A DNA stretch of 64,000 nucleotides from Bradyrhizobium sp. CCGUVB1N3 (GTDB taxonomy: Bacteria; Pseudomonadota; Alphaproteobacteria; Rhizobiales; Xanthobacteraceae): contig NZ_JANADR010000001.1 in assembly GCF_024199925.1 (NCBI RefSeq), positions 3,534,001 to 3,598,000 on the forward strand, read 5' to 3'. A model generated the notes under the pieces. It worked only from the letters and a program-made list of their open reading frames with translations, searched no databases and had not been told where the DNA came from. The position numbers and the translations under genes are program-made. Shown in pieces: positions 1-9,174 of the stretch; positions within the stretch are counted from its first letter, which is position 1, and every line of letters starts with the position of its first letter.

Positions 1-775
1 CGGTGGTCGGGATACCGGCCTCGCCGAGTTGCTTCAGCGCCTCAAGCCGCTTCGGCGGCGTCGAGGCGCGCGGTTCCATCGTGCGCGCCAGCTTTGGATC
101 GAGCGTCGTCACCGAGATCGCGACCTTGGCAAGGTTGCGCTTGGCCATGCGCGACAGGATGTCGATGTCGCGCGTCACCAGTGCCGATTTCGTCACGATG
201 CCGACGGGATGGCCCGCGCGCTCCAGCACCTCCAGGATACCGCGCATGATCTTCCGCTCGCGCTCGATCGGCTGATAGGGATCGGTGTTGGTGCCGATCG
301 CGATCATCCGCGGCTCGTAGCCGGTCGCGGCGAGTTCCTTCTCCAGCAGCGCCGGCGCCTCGGGCTTGGCGAACAGCTTCGACTCGAAGTCGAGCCCCGG
401 TGAGAGGCCGAGATAGGCGTGGGTCGGCCGCGCGAAGCAGTAGACGCAGCCGTGCTCGCAGCCGCGGTAGGGATTGATCGACCGGTCAAAGCCGATGTCG
501 GGCGAGTCGTTGCGGGTGATCACCTTGCGCGAGGTGTCGACCGCGACGGTGGTCTTGAATGGCGGCAGTTCCTCCAGGCTCTGCCAGCCGTCATCGAAGG
601 CGACGCGCGCCTCGGCCTCATAGCGGCCGCTGGCGTTGGACTGGGCGCCCCGCCCGCGCCTGCGCTCGCTGTCGATCGCGACGGCAAGCTCAGGAAACGC
701 GGAAGGCGCACCCGCCGGCTCGGAGGGCGCCGTGACCGGCGGGTGCCTGAGGGCATGAGAGGATGCTCGACTCAT
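1..775 (-). CDS. PA0069-family radical SAM protein (3' part missing)
   Basis: The reading frame is open from the ATG at 775 down to the left edge, so about 258 N-terminal residues are visible and the C-terminus lies outside. After a variable N-terminus it shows the phrase INPYRGCEHGCVYCFARPTH, a CxxxCxxC cluster-binding motif near residue 108 that would hold a 4Fe-4S cluster cleaving S-adenosylmethionine. Downstream are the PA0069-family phrases IGTNTDPYQPIE and TKSALVTRDIDIL. The family resembles spore photoproduct lyase-type radical SAM proteins, but its reaction is not known to me. The start was chosen because it is the first ATG in the frame and the N-terminus is typical of the family. 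Confidence 0.85.
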   Translation of the reverse strand, partial: MSRASSHALRHPPVTAPSEPAGAPSAFPELAVAIDSERRRGRGAQSNASGRYEAEARVAFDDGWQSLEELPPFKTTVAVDTSRKVITRNDSPDIGFDRSINPYRGCEHGCVYCFARPTHAYLGLSPGLDFESKLFAKPEAPALLEKELAATGYEPRMIAIGTNTDPYQPIERERKIMRGILEVLERAGHPVGIVTKSALVTRDIDILSRMAKRNLAKVAISVTTLDPKLARTMEPRASTPPKRLEALKQLGEAGIPTT

Positions 776-829
776 GAAGCCAAGATAGCACGCGAATGGA
801 ACAAATCAAGAACACGAACATAAAAACCG

Positions 830-854
830 GAAAACAACCCCATGCAAAGTAGCC
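830..854 (+). repeat. 25-bp repeat, copy 1
   Basis: These 25 bases, which contain AACCCCATGCAAAGTAGCC, are identical to 46102-46126. Flanking sequences differ. The ATG inside opens a short ORF (842-955, beginning MQSSRPNF). I believe similar sequence is scattered through Bradyrhizobium genomes, but that is recollection, not a search. Confidence 0.7.
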
Positions 855-858
855 GCCC

Positions 859-879
859 AAACTTCGCGCGCGGAAGTTT
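859..879. promoter_or_regulatory. Perfect 7-bp inverted repeat upstream of xfp
   Basis: AAACTTC and GAAGTTT flank GCGCGCG. It lies about 108 bases before the phosphoketolase start and just after the 25-bp repeat. It could be an operator, an RNA hairpin or part of the repeat; nothing here decides. Confidence 0.35.
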
Positions 880-986
880 GACCTCCCGCAAAGGTTGCCG
901 GCCGCAGTGCGGTTTGATGCCGAGCGCTAGAAACGGATCGATCGCAGGGGGACCGGGTTGGTGACGGTCGACGCAACAGGGTCAGC

Positions 987-3395
987 ATGATCATGACAAG
1001 CCAACAACAAGCGCGCACGAGCGCAGGCGACCTCGACCTGCTCGATCGCTACTGGCGAGCCGCAAACTATTTGTCCGTCGGGCAAATCTACCTTTTGGAC
1101 AATCCGCTGCTGCGCGAGCCGCTCCGCCCCGAGCACATCAAGCCGCGCCTGCTCGGCCATTGGGGCACGACGCCGGGGCTGAACTTCATCTATGCCCATC
1201 TCAACCGCGCGATCCGCACGCTCGATCTCAGCGTTCTCTATGTCTGCGGCCCCGGCCATGGCGGCCCGGGCATGGTCGCCAACACCTATCTCGAAGGCAG
1301 CTACAGCGAGATCTATCCGAACATCGGGCGCGACACGGACGGATTGCGCAAGCTGTTCAGGCAGTTCTCCTTCCCCGGTGGCATTCCGAGCCACGCGGCG
1401 CCTGAGACGCCGGGCTCGATCCATGAAGGCGGCGAGCTCGGCTACGCGCTGGTCCATGCCTATGGCGCCGCGCTCGACAATCCCGACCTGATTGTCGCCT
1501 GCGTCGTCGGTGACGGCGAAGCCGAAACTGGGCCGCTCGCGGCGTCCTGGCATTCGAACAAGTTTTTGAATCCCGCGCATGACGGCGCGGTGCTGCCGAT
1601 CCTGCATCTCAACGGCTACAAGATCGCCAACCCCACCGTGCTCGGGCGCATGCGCGACGAGGAGATCCGTGACCTCTTCCGAGGGCTGGGCCACGAGCCG
1701 CTATTCGTCGAAGGCGACGATCCCAAAGCGATGCACCGGATCATGGCGGACGCGCTGGACGTGGCGCTCGCCAGCATCCGCTCCATCCAGCAACATGCGC
1801 GCGAAACAAAGGCCACGATCGAGCGACCGCGCTGGCCGATGATCGTGCTGCGCTCACCGAAGGGCTGGACCGGCCCCAAGGAGGTCGACGGGCTGAAGGT
1901 CGAGGGTTTCTGGCGCGCCCATCAGGTGCCGGTCGCCAATTGCCGCGAAAATCCGGCGCATCTCAAAGTGCTCGAAGATTGGATGAGGAGCTATGCGCCG
2001 GAGGAGCTGTTCGACCGTAGCGGCACGCTTGTTCGCGAGTTGCAGGCCTTGGCTCCGACCGGCGCTCGCCGCATGGGCGCAAATCCGCACGGCAATGGCG
2101 GGCTGTTGAAGCGCGAGTTGAAGCTGCCCGATTTCCGCAGCTTCGCCGTCGAGGTGAAAGAGCCGGGCAAGACGGTCGCGGAAGCGACGCGCGAGCTCGG
2201 CAAATTCCTGCGCGACGTGGTCAGGCTGAACGCGGATGCGCGCAACTTCCGCATCATGGGTCCGGACGAGACCGCGTCGAACCGGCTCGACGCCGTGTTC
2301 GAGGCGACCGAACGGGTCTGGATGGAGCCGACCGAACCCTACGATGTGCACCTCGCCCAGGGCGGCCGCGTCATGGAGGTCTTGAGCGAACATCTCTGCC
2401 AGGGCTGGCTCGAAGGCTATCTCCTCACCGGACGCCACGGCTTCTTCTCCTGCTACGAGGCCTTCATCCACATCGTCGACTCCATGTTCAACCAGCACGC
2501 CAAATGGCTGAAGGTCTCGCGCGAGCTGACGTGGCGGCGGCCGATCGCCTCGCTCAATTATCTCCTGACCTCGCATGTCTGGCGCCAGGACCATAACGGC
2601 TTCAGCCATCAGGATCCCGGCTTCGTCGACCTCGTCACCAACAAGAAGGCCGACATCGTCCGCGTCTATTTCCCGCCGGACGCCAACACGCTGCTGTGGG
2701 TCGCCGATCACTGCCTGCGCACCTATGACCGCATCAACGTCATCATCGCCGGCAAGCAGCCCGCGCCGCAATGGCTCTCCATGCAGGACGCGGCGACGCA
2801 TTGCGACGCCGGCATCGGCATCTGGACCTGGGCCGGCACGGAAAGCGCCGACGGCGAGCCCGACGTCGTGATGGCCTGCGCCGGCGACGTGCCCACGGTG
2901 GAGACGCTCGCCGCGGTCGATCTCTTGCGCAAGGCGCTGCCCGACCTGAAGATCCGCGTCGTCAACGTCGTCGATCTCATGACGCTGCAATCGAAGGAGC
3001 AGCATCCGCACGGGTTGAGCGACCGCGATTTCGACTCGCTGTTCACGCGCAACAAGCCCGTGATCTTCGCCTATCACGGCTATCCCTATCTCATTCACCG
3101 CCTCACCTACAGCCGCGCCAACCATGCCGGCATGCATGTGCGCGGCTTTGCCGAGGAAGGCACGACCACCACGCCGTTCGACATGGTCGTGCTCAACGAG
3201 CTCGACCGCTATCATCTCGCGATCGAGGCGATCGAGCGCGTGCCCGGGCTCGCGACGAAAGCCGCGCACGTCAAGCAGCAGTTCCGCGACAGGTTGCTCG
3301 AACATTCGCGCTACGTGCGCGAGCACGGCGAGGATATGCCAGAGATCCGCAACTGGATGTGGCCGAACAGCGCAGGCGGATCGACGCGGGCTTAA
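987..3395 (+). CDS. xfp: Phosphoketolase (xylulose-5-phosphate/fructose-6-phosphate)
   Basis: An 802-residue, full-length thiamine-diphosphate enzyme that cleaves xylulose 5-phosphate, and often fructose 6-phosphate, with phosphate to give acetyl phosphate plus glyceraldehyde 3-phosphate or erythrose 4-phosphate. The family signature EGGELGYAL lies near residue 147 and GDGEAETG, the diphosphate-binding part, near 175. The N-terminal phrase [17 protein letters not shown] is also typical. Start is at 987 (MIMTSQ) or 993; neither has a strong ribosome site. Acetate kinase and phosphotransacetylase genes, which often sit beside it, are not in the window, so here it stands alone. Confidence 0.96.
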   Translation: MIMTSQQQARTSAGDLDLLDRYWRAANYLSVGQIYLLDNPLLREPLRPEHIKPRLLGHWGTTPGLNFIYAHLNRAIRTLDLSVLYVCGPGHGGPGMVANTYLEGSYSEIYPNIGRDTDGLRKLFRQFSFPGGIPSHAAPETPGSIHEGGELGYALVHAYGAALDNPDLIVACVVGDGEAETGPLAASWHSNKFLNPAHDGAVLPILHLNGYKIANPTVLGRMRDEEIRDLFRGLGHEPLFVEGDDPKAMHRIMADALDVALASIRSIQQHARETKATIERPRWPMIVLRSPKGWTGPKEVDGLKVEGFWRAHQVPVANCRENPAHLKVLEDWMRSYAPEELFDRSGTLVRELQALAPTGARRMGANPHGNGGLLKRELKLPDFRSFAVEVKEPGKTVAEATRELGKFLRDVVRLNADARNFRIMGPDETASNRLDAVFEATERVWMEPTEPYDVHLAQGGRVMEVLSEHLCQGWLEGYLLTGRHGFFSCYEAFIHIVDSMFNQHAKWLKVSRELTWRRPIASLNYLLTSHVWRQDHNGFSHQDPGFVDLVTNKKADIVRVYFPPDANTLLWVADHCLRTYDRINVIIAGKQPAPQWLSMQDAATHCDAGIGIWTWAGTESADGEPDVVMACAGDVPTVETLAAVDLLRKALPDLKIRVVNVVDLMTLQSKEQHPHGLSDRDFDSLFTRNKPVIFAYHGYPYLIHRLTYSRANHAGMHVRGFAEEGTTTTPFDMVVLNELDRYHLAIEAIERVPGLATKAAHVKQQFRDRLLEHSRYVREHGEDMPEIRNWMWPNSAGGSTRA

Positions 3396-3458
3396 AGCGC
3401 GATGCGATTAAGACGATTGGCCATCTTGGGGACACCTCTCCCCAGAGGGCCAAGCCGC

Positions 3459-4310
3459 TCAGTCCCGAGTCCTTCGGCGCTCCTCATTCCTGTCCGACGC
3501 AGGTCCATGCCGGAGCGTCCGCAGGACGGCAATGAAGAGCAGTGCTGCGACTGGCCAATGAAACCAGATTCTGTGCAGACCGGTGAAAACGTTGATCAGA
3601 ATCAGAAAGCCCGAAACTGTGAGGATTGCTGCAATGGGACGAGGCAGGATCGCCCACCGATCCGCGATGGAGCTCATCCAGTTGGACGGCTCGTATCGGC
3701 CGCGAATCGTTTGAGCGCCAGCTTCCGAGCCTGCAGCTGCTCCGACCTGAGGAGCAGGGCTTCCACTATCTCGCCCAACGGCCCCGCCGCCCACGGTCAC
3801 CCGATAGGTGGTTACGGGGGCCACGTTCTTCATCTGTTGCTGGCCGAGACAGTCAAACCCAACAGATAGTTTGTTGTGCACCTGATCGTAGACGGAAGCC
3901 GAGACCATGACGTCACCGGGCTCGGCGAGTTCTTGCAGCCGCGCCGCGATGTTGACCCCGTCGCCAAAAATATCGGAACCATCCACCATCACATCACCTA
4001 GATTGACGCCGATGCGAAACCGCATCTGGGGCGCGCGAGGTGGAGCCGAATTCTGACTGGAAACTTCCTGCTGAATCTCGACCGCGCATTGCACGGCCTC
4101 GACCACGCTGGCGAACTCGGCGATCACGGCATCGCCCCAAGTATTCACAATCCGCCCGTCGTGGCGCTCCACCAATCCTGCAATGGCAGTGCGGCAGCGG
4201 CGCAGCATCTCCAGCGTTCCCGCTTCGTCTGCTCCCATCAGGCGAGAATAGCCGTGCACGTCCGCGCACAGGACAGTCGTCAGCCGCCGTTTCACCTTGT
4301 CGTCGGTCAT
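3459..4310 (-). CDS. Class III adenylate/guanylate cyclase with C-terminal membrane segments
   Basis: 283 residues. The N-terminal 170 or so form a class III nucleotidyl cyclase catalytic domain: LCADVHGYSRLM carries the first metal-binding Asp, NTWGDAVIAEF the second, and FGDGVNIAARLQELA is the conserved helix region. A low-complexity linker follows, then two hydrophobic stretches (about residues 222-243 and 250-266). This order, cyclase first and membrane anchor last, is the reverse of many receptor cyclases, so input may come through the C-terminus or the protein may simply be tethered. Product (cAMP or cGMP) cannot be read safely from the sequence. It faces the phosphoketolase tail to tail. 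Confidence 0.88.
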   Translation of the reverse strand: MTDDKVKRRLTTVLCADVHGYSRLMGADEAGTLEMLRRCRTAIAGLVERHDGRIVNTWGDAVIAEFASVVEAVQCAVEIQQEVSSQNSAPPRAPQMRFRIGVNLGDVMVDGSDIFGDGVNIAARLQELAEPGDVMVSASVYDQVHNKLSVGFDCLGQQQMKNVAPVTTYRVTVGGGAVGRDSGSPAPQVGAAAGSEAGAQTIRGRYEPSNWMSSIADRWAILPRPIAAILTVSGFLILINVFTGLHRIWFHWPVAALLFIAVLRTLRHGPASDRNEERRRTRD

Positions 4311-4476
4311 CGACCATATGGTATCTCACTGACCGCCAAATGCACCAGGCATCGTCTGGCGCGACAGCGGTTCCCAAGCCATTTCCTATCGGGCCAAGCC
4401 CGCGATGTCGCCTCCAGTCCCGAATGGCGCTGTTGACTTGCCGCGGTCAAAGCCGCCCGCGGAATGTGACATCTAC

Positions 4477-4833
4477 ATGAATGATCCGGCGCAAGACTGC
4501 GCAGCCGCGTGGCATGACGAAATCGTCTCGTCGTTGGGCAGGTCGTCCATGAAATCCCAGATCATCGCAGAGCTCGGACAAGGCGACATCCTGTTGCCGT
4601 CACTGGTGGCGGAAGGGCTCGCTGCCAACGATCGCGTCAAGGTGCGCCTGAGTGCGCTGCAAGCTGCGCGGCAGCACGCCGAGGCGCCCGAACGGTCGGC
4701 GACGGACCTTGCGATCGAAAGTCGCGCGATCGGAATCACGCCTGCGGGAATTGCGGGGCTGATCGGTGGCGCACGTCGGGTCGCTGCCATGGGTCACCGC
4801 ACATGCGCGGACGCTTGTGACGCGGGTACCTGA
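4477..4833 (+). CDS. Small conserved hypothetical protein
   Basis: 118 residues from the ATG at 4477 (MNDPAQDCAAAWHDEIV); an alternative start is 4549 (MKSQIIAELGQGDILLP). The middle is a plausible folded helical region rich in Leu and Ala. The last 20 or so residues (MGHRTCADACDAGT) look unlike the rest, so the gene may be truncated or frameshifted at its 3' end. No known domain is recognised and no function is proposed. Coding sense is supported mainly by the ordered, non-repetitive protein sequence. Confidence 0.45.
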   Translation: MNDPAQDCAAAWHDEIVSSLGRSSMKSQIIAELGQGDILLPSLVAEGLAANDRVKVRLSALQAARQHAEAPERSATDLAIESRAIGITPAGIAGLIGGARRVAAMGHRTCADACDAGT

Positions 4834-5085
4834 GATTTGGCTCGGCTGCTGAACCCCCAACCCGATCAAGATAGAGCGGGCCTCCATTTGGGTAATCCCC
4901 TTGCGCACTCATCTTCCAGCGCGCTCGGCACTAGTGTGAATCGGTCAAGTCCTCGATGGGCCGCAGCCGGCAAAAATGCGCTCGCAAGCGCCCCCCTCAT
5001 TGCCGGCCGTCGGAGCTGGGATCTGGCCAATGTCGACTAGAGACCTGGGAGATCGCCTTTCTTAAATCCTCAATTGCCAGAGAAG

Positions 5086-6285
5086 ATGCTTCAATCCGAG
5101 AATATTACACGTCGCGTGTTCGAAGTTTCCGCGAGCGCCCAACCTGAGGAGATGCCGGCCTTTTCTCAGCCTTGGTTCTTACACGCCGTGTACAGGAAGG
5201 AATACCGCGCAGCCAAAGCATTCAATAAGGCCGGCAAGCTAGTATGTGTTTTTCCGTACGGCCAAACGAAGGTCATGGGCCTTTTTTCAAAAGTGACGAG
5301 TCTAGATCGCTGGAGGCGCCTCAGCTCATTCGTCTTTCTCGATAAACAGATGAGTGATGGAGAGAAGCGAGATGCGGTCGCCGATATCATAAAACAGCTT
5401 CCTGGATCGACGGCTTATTGCCAATTCATCCTGGATGACGGTTCCGGCATCATTCGCGACGCGCTCATCAAAGCCGGGTTTGAATGTATCAAAATGCCCA
5501 GGTACATCCGATCACCCAGCAAACAACGTTATGAGCGTGCTGACGCGTATGCGAACGCCAAAGACAATGTACTGAAAACCATCTCAAAGGACGGAAGGAC
5601 CCGATACCGAGCAACAATAGAACGAGCAAAGATAGAAACCATCTCAGCGTCTGATTTTTGTAAGTTCTACGAAAGCAATCTTATTGGTAAAGGCGTGCAG
5701 AGCTATTCCCCGCTAGGCATTGCGGAAACACTCATCGAGAATGGTATCCACCGTCAGAAGGCCCTCACGCTCGCAGCAAAGGATAAAGACGGCCTAGAAG
5801 CTGCGGCAGTTTTCCTGTTTGATTCGAAAACCATCTACGCATGGTTGGCGACCAGAAAATATCATCCGGAAAGCAGGAAATTTGGCCACGATGATAAATA
5901 CAAGAAATTCTGCATGGATATATTGGTCATCGAAGCCATGATCTTCGCAGAGATGCATGGCCTGGTTTATGATGCCGAAATTTTTCCCGTTGAAAGGAGC
6001 GACGTCACCCAAACTCCGCACAGAATTTTTGTCAACGAGAAGATACTCCACCTCACAAAAGAGGAATCCAGATTTCTCTTCCAAAGAAGGGGTTGGTCGT
6101 ATGACCAGGCATGGCTGGTTTTCTACAGGATAAGGGAACTTGCAAAGCGAGCATTTGATAGTATCGAACGCCGCACACGTCGGCTCAGGGTCAGAAGCGC
6201 CTTTGGTGGCTCTGCCGGTGGCTTAGTCGGCTCTTGGCCGATGTTTCAGGGTGTCGCCCAGGCGACGCGACGGCGACCGAAATAG
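5086..6285 (+). CDS. FemAB/GNAT-like acyltransferase family protein
   Basis: 399 residues from ATG 5086; the frame also allows TTG at 5074. The N-terminal phrase FSQPWFLHAVYRKEYR and the C-terminal half (TRYRATIERAKIE, YAWLATRKYHPE, KFCMDILVIEAMIFAEMHGLVYDAE) resemble the double GNAT fold of FemAB-like and BioF2-like transferases, which move acyl or aminoacyl groups to cell-surface or sugar acceptors. The substrate is unknown. The gene is clearly poorer in G+C than its surroundings (24 of 60 bases at 5641-5700) and uses AAA, GAA and ATA codons freely, so it is probably acquired. The last 30 residues are basic and GC-rich and may be a recent extension. Confidence 0.6.
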   Translation: MLQSENITRRVFEVSASAQPEEMPAFSQPWFLHAVYRKEYRAAKAFNKAGKLVCVFPYGQTKVMGLFSKVTSLDRWRRLSSFVFLDKQMSDGEKRDAVADIIKQLPGSTAYCQFILDDGSGIIRDALIKAGFECIKMPRYIRSPSKQRYERADAYANAKDNVLKTISKDGRTRYRATIERAKIETISASDFCKFYESNLIGKGVQSYSPLGIAETLIENGIHRQKALTLAAKDKDGLEAAAVFLFDSKTIYAWLATRKYHPESRKFGHDDKYKKFCMDILVIEAMIFAEMHGLVYDAEIFPVERSDVTQTPHRIFVNEKILHLTKEESRFLFQRRGWSYDQAWLVFYRIRELAKRAFDSIERRTRRLRVRSAFGGSAGGLVGSWPMFQGVAQATRRRPK

Positions 6286-6369
6286 TTCGACTGTGGCTTG
6301 AACGTTACATCCGCCCACGATGAACCCGTTTAAACTTTGGTCCGTTTTGGCGAGTTCTCGGGGCTTTTC

Positions 6370-7230
6370 ATGAAGAAACTTGCTTTGGCGGTGTCCGCTC
6401 TCGCGGTCAGCGCGATGGGTGCATCCGCGGCCGACCTGGCTGTGAAATCCCCTCGATATCAAGCGCCCGAAGCAGCCGTTTTGAGTTGGACGGGCTTTTA
6501 TGTCGGAGTCTCGCTTGGCGGCGAGCAGGCCAACGCCGATTGGACGACCAACTCGGTTGGCGTTGTCGCACCGGGCTTTGTAATTCCTCCCCCAACGGTA
6601 GACGCTAGTTCGCCTAGGCGCTTTAGCACCTCAAGTGGTCGCTTTGGCGGCTTTGCCGGATACGACTATCAATTCGCGCCTCAGTGGGTTGCAGGCATTG
6701 TCCTCGATGCCGGGTATTTCAACGGCACCGTCACGACGGTCGGGGTGCCCGGCTGCACGATCACGTGCATCTTGGGTGTCCCGGGACCCGGAGCCGATGT
6801 ATCGAGTGTAAGAGCTAGATGGGATGCGGATGTGCGGGGTCGGCTCGGATATCTGGTAACGCCCAATGTTCTGCTCTATGGGACCGGCGGTATTGCGTTC
6901 CAAAACTTCTCCAATTCGGCAACCTGCCAAACCAGCCAGACTGATCCTGTTTGCGGACCAACTGCAATCCCCATTTTTACGACGGCGACGAACAGCTCCA
7001 CCCGAACTGGCTGGACGGTCGGAGTCGGCGTCGACGCGAGAATCTTCGCAAACTGGATGCTTCGCGCCGAGTATCGTTACTCGGACTTCGGAACGTGGAA
7101 CAATTCGCTGTCGCTGGTATCCCCTGGTGTTTCAAATGTAACGTTAGCCACGAGCTTGAAACTCAATACGCACATCGGAATGGTCGGAATAGCGTACAAG
7201 TTCGGTGGGCCCGTCGTTGCAAAGTACTGA
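6370..7230 (+). CDS. Outer-membrane beta-barrel protein (Omp25/porin-like family)
   Basis: 286 residues from ATG 6370. MKKLALAVSALAVSAMGASAADLAV is a signal peptide with probable cleavage after ASA. The phrase AVLSWTGFYVGVSLGGE followed by GRFGGFAGYDYQFAPQWVAG, RGRLGYLVTPNVLLYGTGG, FANWMLRAEYRYSDFG and the C-terminal HIGMVGIAYKFGGP are the repeating strands of the small eight-stranded barrels common in rhizobia. An upstream in-frame start at 6337 would put 11 residues before the signal peptide and is not preferred. The likely role is structural or passive; no ligand can be named. The proline-rich insert around residues 75-90 is a probable surface loop. Confidence 0.85.
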   Translation: MKKLALAVSALAVSAMGASAADLAVKSPRYQAPEAAVLSWTGFYVGVSLGGEQANADWTTNSVGVVAPGFVIPPPTVDASSPRRFSTSSGRFGGFAGYDYQFAPQWVAGIVLDAGYFNGTVTTVGVPGCTITCILGVPGPGADVSSVRARWDADVRGRLGYLVTPNVLLYGTGGIAFQNFSNSATCQTSQTDPVCGPTAIPIFTTATNSSTRTGWTVGVGVDARIFANWMLRAEYRYSDFGTWNNSLSLVSPGVSNVTLATSLKLNTHIGMVGIAYKFGGPVVAKY

Positions 7231-7325
7231 GTTCTCCAAACTTCGATCCTTTCTTAAAGCCACGCCCATCACCGGCGCATCCGGAAGCTAGAGCGATCAA
7301 GTGAGATCGACGGCCTGACGACCAT

Positions 7326-7344
7326 CTCTCCCGGGCCGGGAGAG
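7326..7344. repeat. GC-rich hairpin between convergent genes
   Basis: CTCTCCCGGGCCGGGAGAG is a near-perfect inverted repeat between the barrel gene and the convergent RMD1-like gene. It lacks a T run, so it is either a weak bidirectional terminator or a member of the same hairpin family seen at 33611 and 45936. Confidence 0.45.
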
Positions 7345-7388
7345 GTGAACAGCTCCTCAGCTTGGCGTGATCCCTCGGCGGCCGCGGC

Positions 7389-8228
7389 TCAGTGAGTGCC
7401 GGCGAATATCTGGATGCAGCCGATCACGACCTCGATCACGATCAGCACCACCACAGCCACTTCGAGGCGCAGTGAACGCTGCGTGTCGATGATATCGGTC
7501 AGCGCGTTTGCGGTCCCGGAAATCGCGGCAAGCTTGCGCTCGAGCGTATCGAGACGCTCCTTCAATTCATACTCGTCCTCGAGCCGCGAATAGAGGCGGT
7601 CGAGCCCGGGTTTCTCCCAGAGCACGTCGGGCTTCTCCGCGACGGCGACACGGCCTGCGACGCGCTGCTGCACCAGCAGCGCGTTGCCGATCAGTTGCAG
7701 GATTCCCTTGCGGCGGCGCGGCGTGCGGCCGCGCTGAGCAAGTTCGCGCGCAAACGGCTCGATAACGTCGAAGACGGCAGCAACGCGGCGCTCGTCGCGG
7801 GCGAGCGCCGTGCTCTTCGCAAGCGCATCCGCGATGAGAAGCAGACGGTCCTCGGAAAATTTGCTGAGGCAGATCGGTCCACCCGGCTGGATCACTTCGG
7901 CGTTTTCATCGTTGCAGAGCTGCGCCTGCGCGGTTTCCTCTTCATACGGGCTGAACTCGCCGAGCACGCGTGGCTTCAAGGTGTCGATCAACACCTTCTC
8001 CTCCGACGGCAGCAGCCCGATCAGCACCACGACGCCGTAGCGGAAGATCACGGCGAGTCCGGCATGGACGCGGAACGCGACCGGCGTCGACGACACCAGC
8101 GCTCCGATCTCGAGGCCCGCCGCATTGATGCGGTCGCCCAGCATCACGGCGCGGATCCGCAAGGCCGGCGCGGCGTCCTGCCGGGGTGATGTTGCGGTCG
8201 AGCCAACAGCGAGTTGATCGACGTTCAC
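7389..8228 (-). CDS. RMD1/YagE family (DUF155) membrane protein
   Basis: 279 residues. The core (about residues 25-215) fits DUF155, with GLAVIFRYGVVVLIGL, the charged stretch DRLLLIADALAKSTALARDE and FARELAQRGRTPRRRKGILQLIGNALL. It ends with a predicted coiled coil (LKERLDTLERKLAAIS) and a single membrane segment LEVAVVVLIVIEVVIGCIQIF at the C-terminus. Eukaryotic members (Rmd1, RMND1) sit in mitochondria and support translation; bacterial members are uncharacterised. A tail-anchored topology with the domain in the cytoplasm is an inference. Confidence 0.82.
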   Translation of the reverse strand: MNVDQLAVGSTATSPRQDAAPALRIRAVMLGDRINAAGLEIGALVSSTPVAFRVHAGLAVIFRYGVVVLIGLLPSEEKVLIDTLKPRVLGEFSPYEEETAQAQLCNDENAEVIQPGGPICLSKFSEDRLLLIADALAKSTALARDERRVAAVFDVIEPFARELAQRGRTPRRRKGILQLIGNALLVQQRVAGRVAVAEKPDVLWEKPGLDRLYSRLEDEYELKERLDTLERKLAAISGTANALTDIIDTQRSLRLEVAVVVLIVIEVVIGCIQIFAGTH

Positions 8229-8588
8229 GCGAACATCCTGCTTGGACAGATCAGATCACCCGTTTGCATGTTTGCTCGTCCAGACTCGAAGGCCGCACGC
8301 GGCAAGGGCGGCCACTCTTGCAGGGATGTAGTCAGTCGTACTGCCCCGACAATCTCCGCAGTGAAATCAGGTTGCATGCGGTCAGGGCCCGCGCGCGGCT
8401 GCCGAAATATTACGCAATAATACGGCCTGCGTGCGACGGGCTTGGCTGCGGCCGGCTGCACGGTTTACCATCCCGCGACACCGCGAGCACCAACGCGCCG
8501 GCAAATCGTTGCGTCCGGCACCACGGCACGGTTATACGCTATAACAATTGCGCTTTTCCCGCAGCTTGAGACAATCGAAGCCTCAATC
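8229..8588. other. Intergenic region between divergent genes
   Basis: 360 bases hold the upstream regions of the RMD1-like gene (leftward) and the glycosyltransferase (rightward). I see one good palindrome at 8531-8545 and an AT-richer patch at 8405-8425 with TATTA and TAATA arms. I see no convincing gene here. Confidence 0.5.
8531..8545. promoter_or_regulatory. GTTATA-CGC-TATAAC palindrome
   Basis: A perfect inverted repeat with 6-bp arms and a 3-bp spacer, 43 bases before the glycosyltransferase start. The half-sites are like those of Zur boxes, but Zur spacing is normally one base between such arms. It may be an operator or simply cover the -10 region. Confidence 0.35.
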
Positions 8589-9164
8589 ATGTTGAGCGTC
8601 ATCATACCGACGGAAGGCGTCGAGCAGCCCACGGTCGCAACTCTGGCCGCGCTGGTCCCGGGTGCTGCTGCCGGCCTGATCAAGGAAGTTCTGCTCGTCG
8701 ACGGCACGCGTAACGGCGTGATCGAGCGCGTCGCCGACGTCGCGGGCTGCCGCTTCATCGGCTACGAAGGCTCCTCGCAGGGCGCGGCGCTTGCCGCCGG
8801 TGCGCTGCAGGCGCGTTCGCCCTGGCTGATGTTCCTGCATGCCGGCGCCGTGCTCGAGACCGGCTGGATCGAAGAGACCACGCAGTTCATCCAGATTGTC
8901 TCGGCCAGCGGACGCGACCGCGCGGCCGTGTTCCGCTACGCGCGCTCGCCCTACGCCGATACCGGCCTGCGCGACATCATCCGCCTCGTGGCGCGCAAGA
9001 TCGTGGGGCCCTTTGGCGATCAGGGGCTCCTGATCGCGCGCGATCATTACGACCGGATCGGCGGCTACCCGCCCCAGGCCCGCCGCTCCGAGGCGCGGCT
9101 GCTACGGCGGCTCGGCCGCTCGTCCCGGACGCTGTTGCGGAGCAAGATCGTCAGCATGGCGTGA
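8589..9164 (+). CDS. Glycosyltransferase family 2-like protein
   Basis: 191 residues from ATG 8589, short for a glycosyltransferase. LSVIIPTEG begins the nucleotide-binding strand, EVLLVDGTRNGVIERV follows, and SPWLMFLHAGAVLETGW stands where small family 2 enzymes usually have FLHAD. The Asp of that motif, which helps bind the metal and sugar nucleotide, is Gly here, and the usual DGGSTD is DGTRNG. The protein may therefore be inactive or use an unusual donor. It lies 62 bases before the MarR-GNAT gene in the same direction, but the palindrome between them suggests a separate promoter for that gene. Confidence 0.72.
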   Translation: MLSVIIPTEGVEQPTVATLAALVPGAAAGLIKEVLLVDGTRNGVIERVADVAGCRFIGYEGSSQGAALAAGALQARSPWLMFLHAGAVLETGWIEETTQFIQIVSASGRDRAAVFRYARSPYADTGLRDIIRLVARKIVGPFGDQGLLIARDHYDRIGGYPPQARRSEARLLRRLGRSSRTLLRSKIVSMA

Positions 9165-9174
9165 TCCAGAAGAT

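Noticed and set aside
1854..3326. A 490-residue minus-strand frame over xfp
   Set aside because: Antisense to phosphoketolase; no motif or ribosome site.
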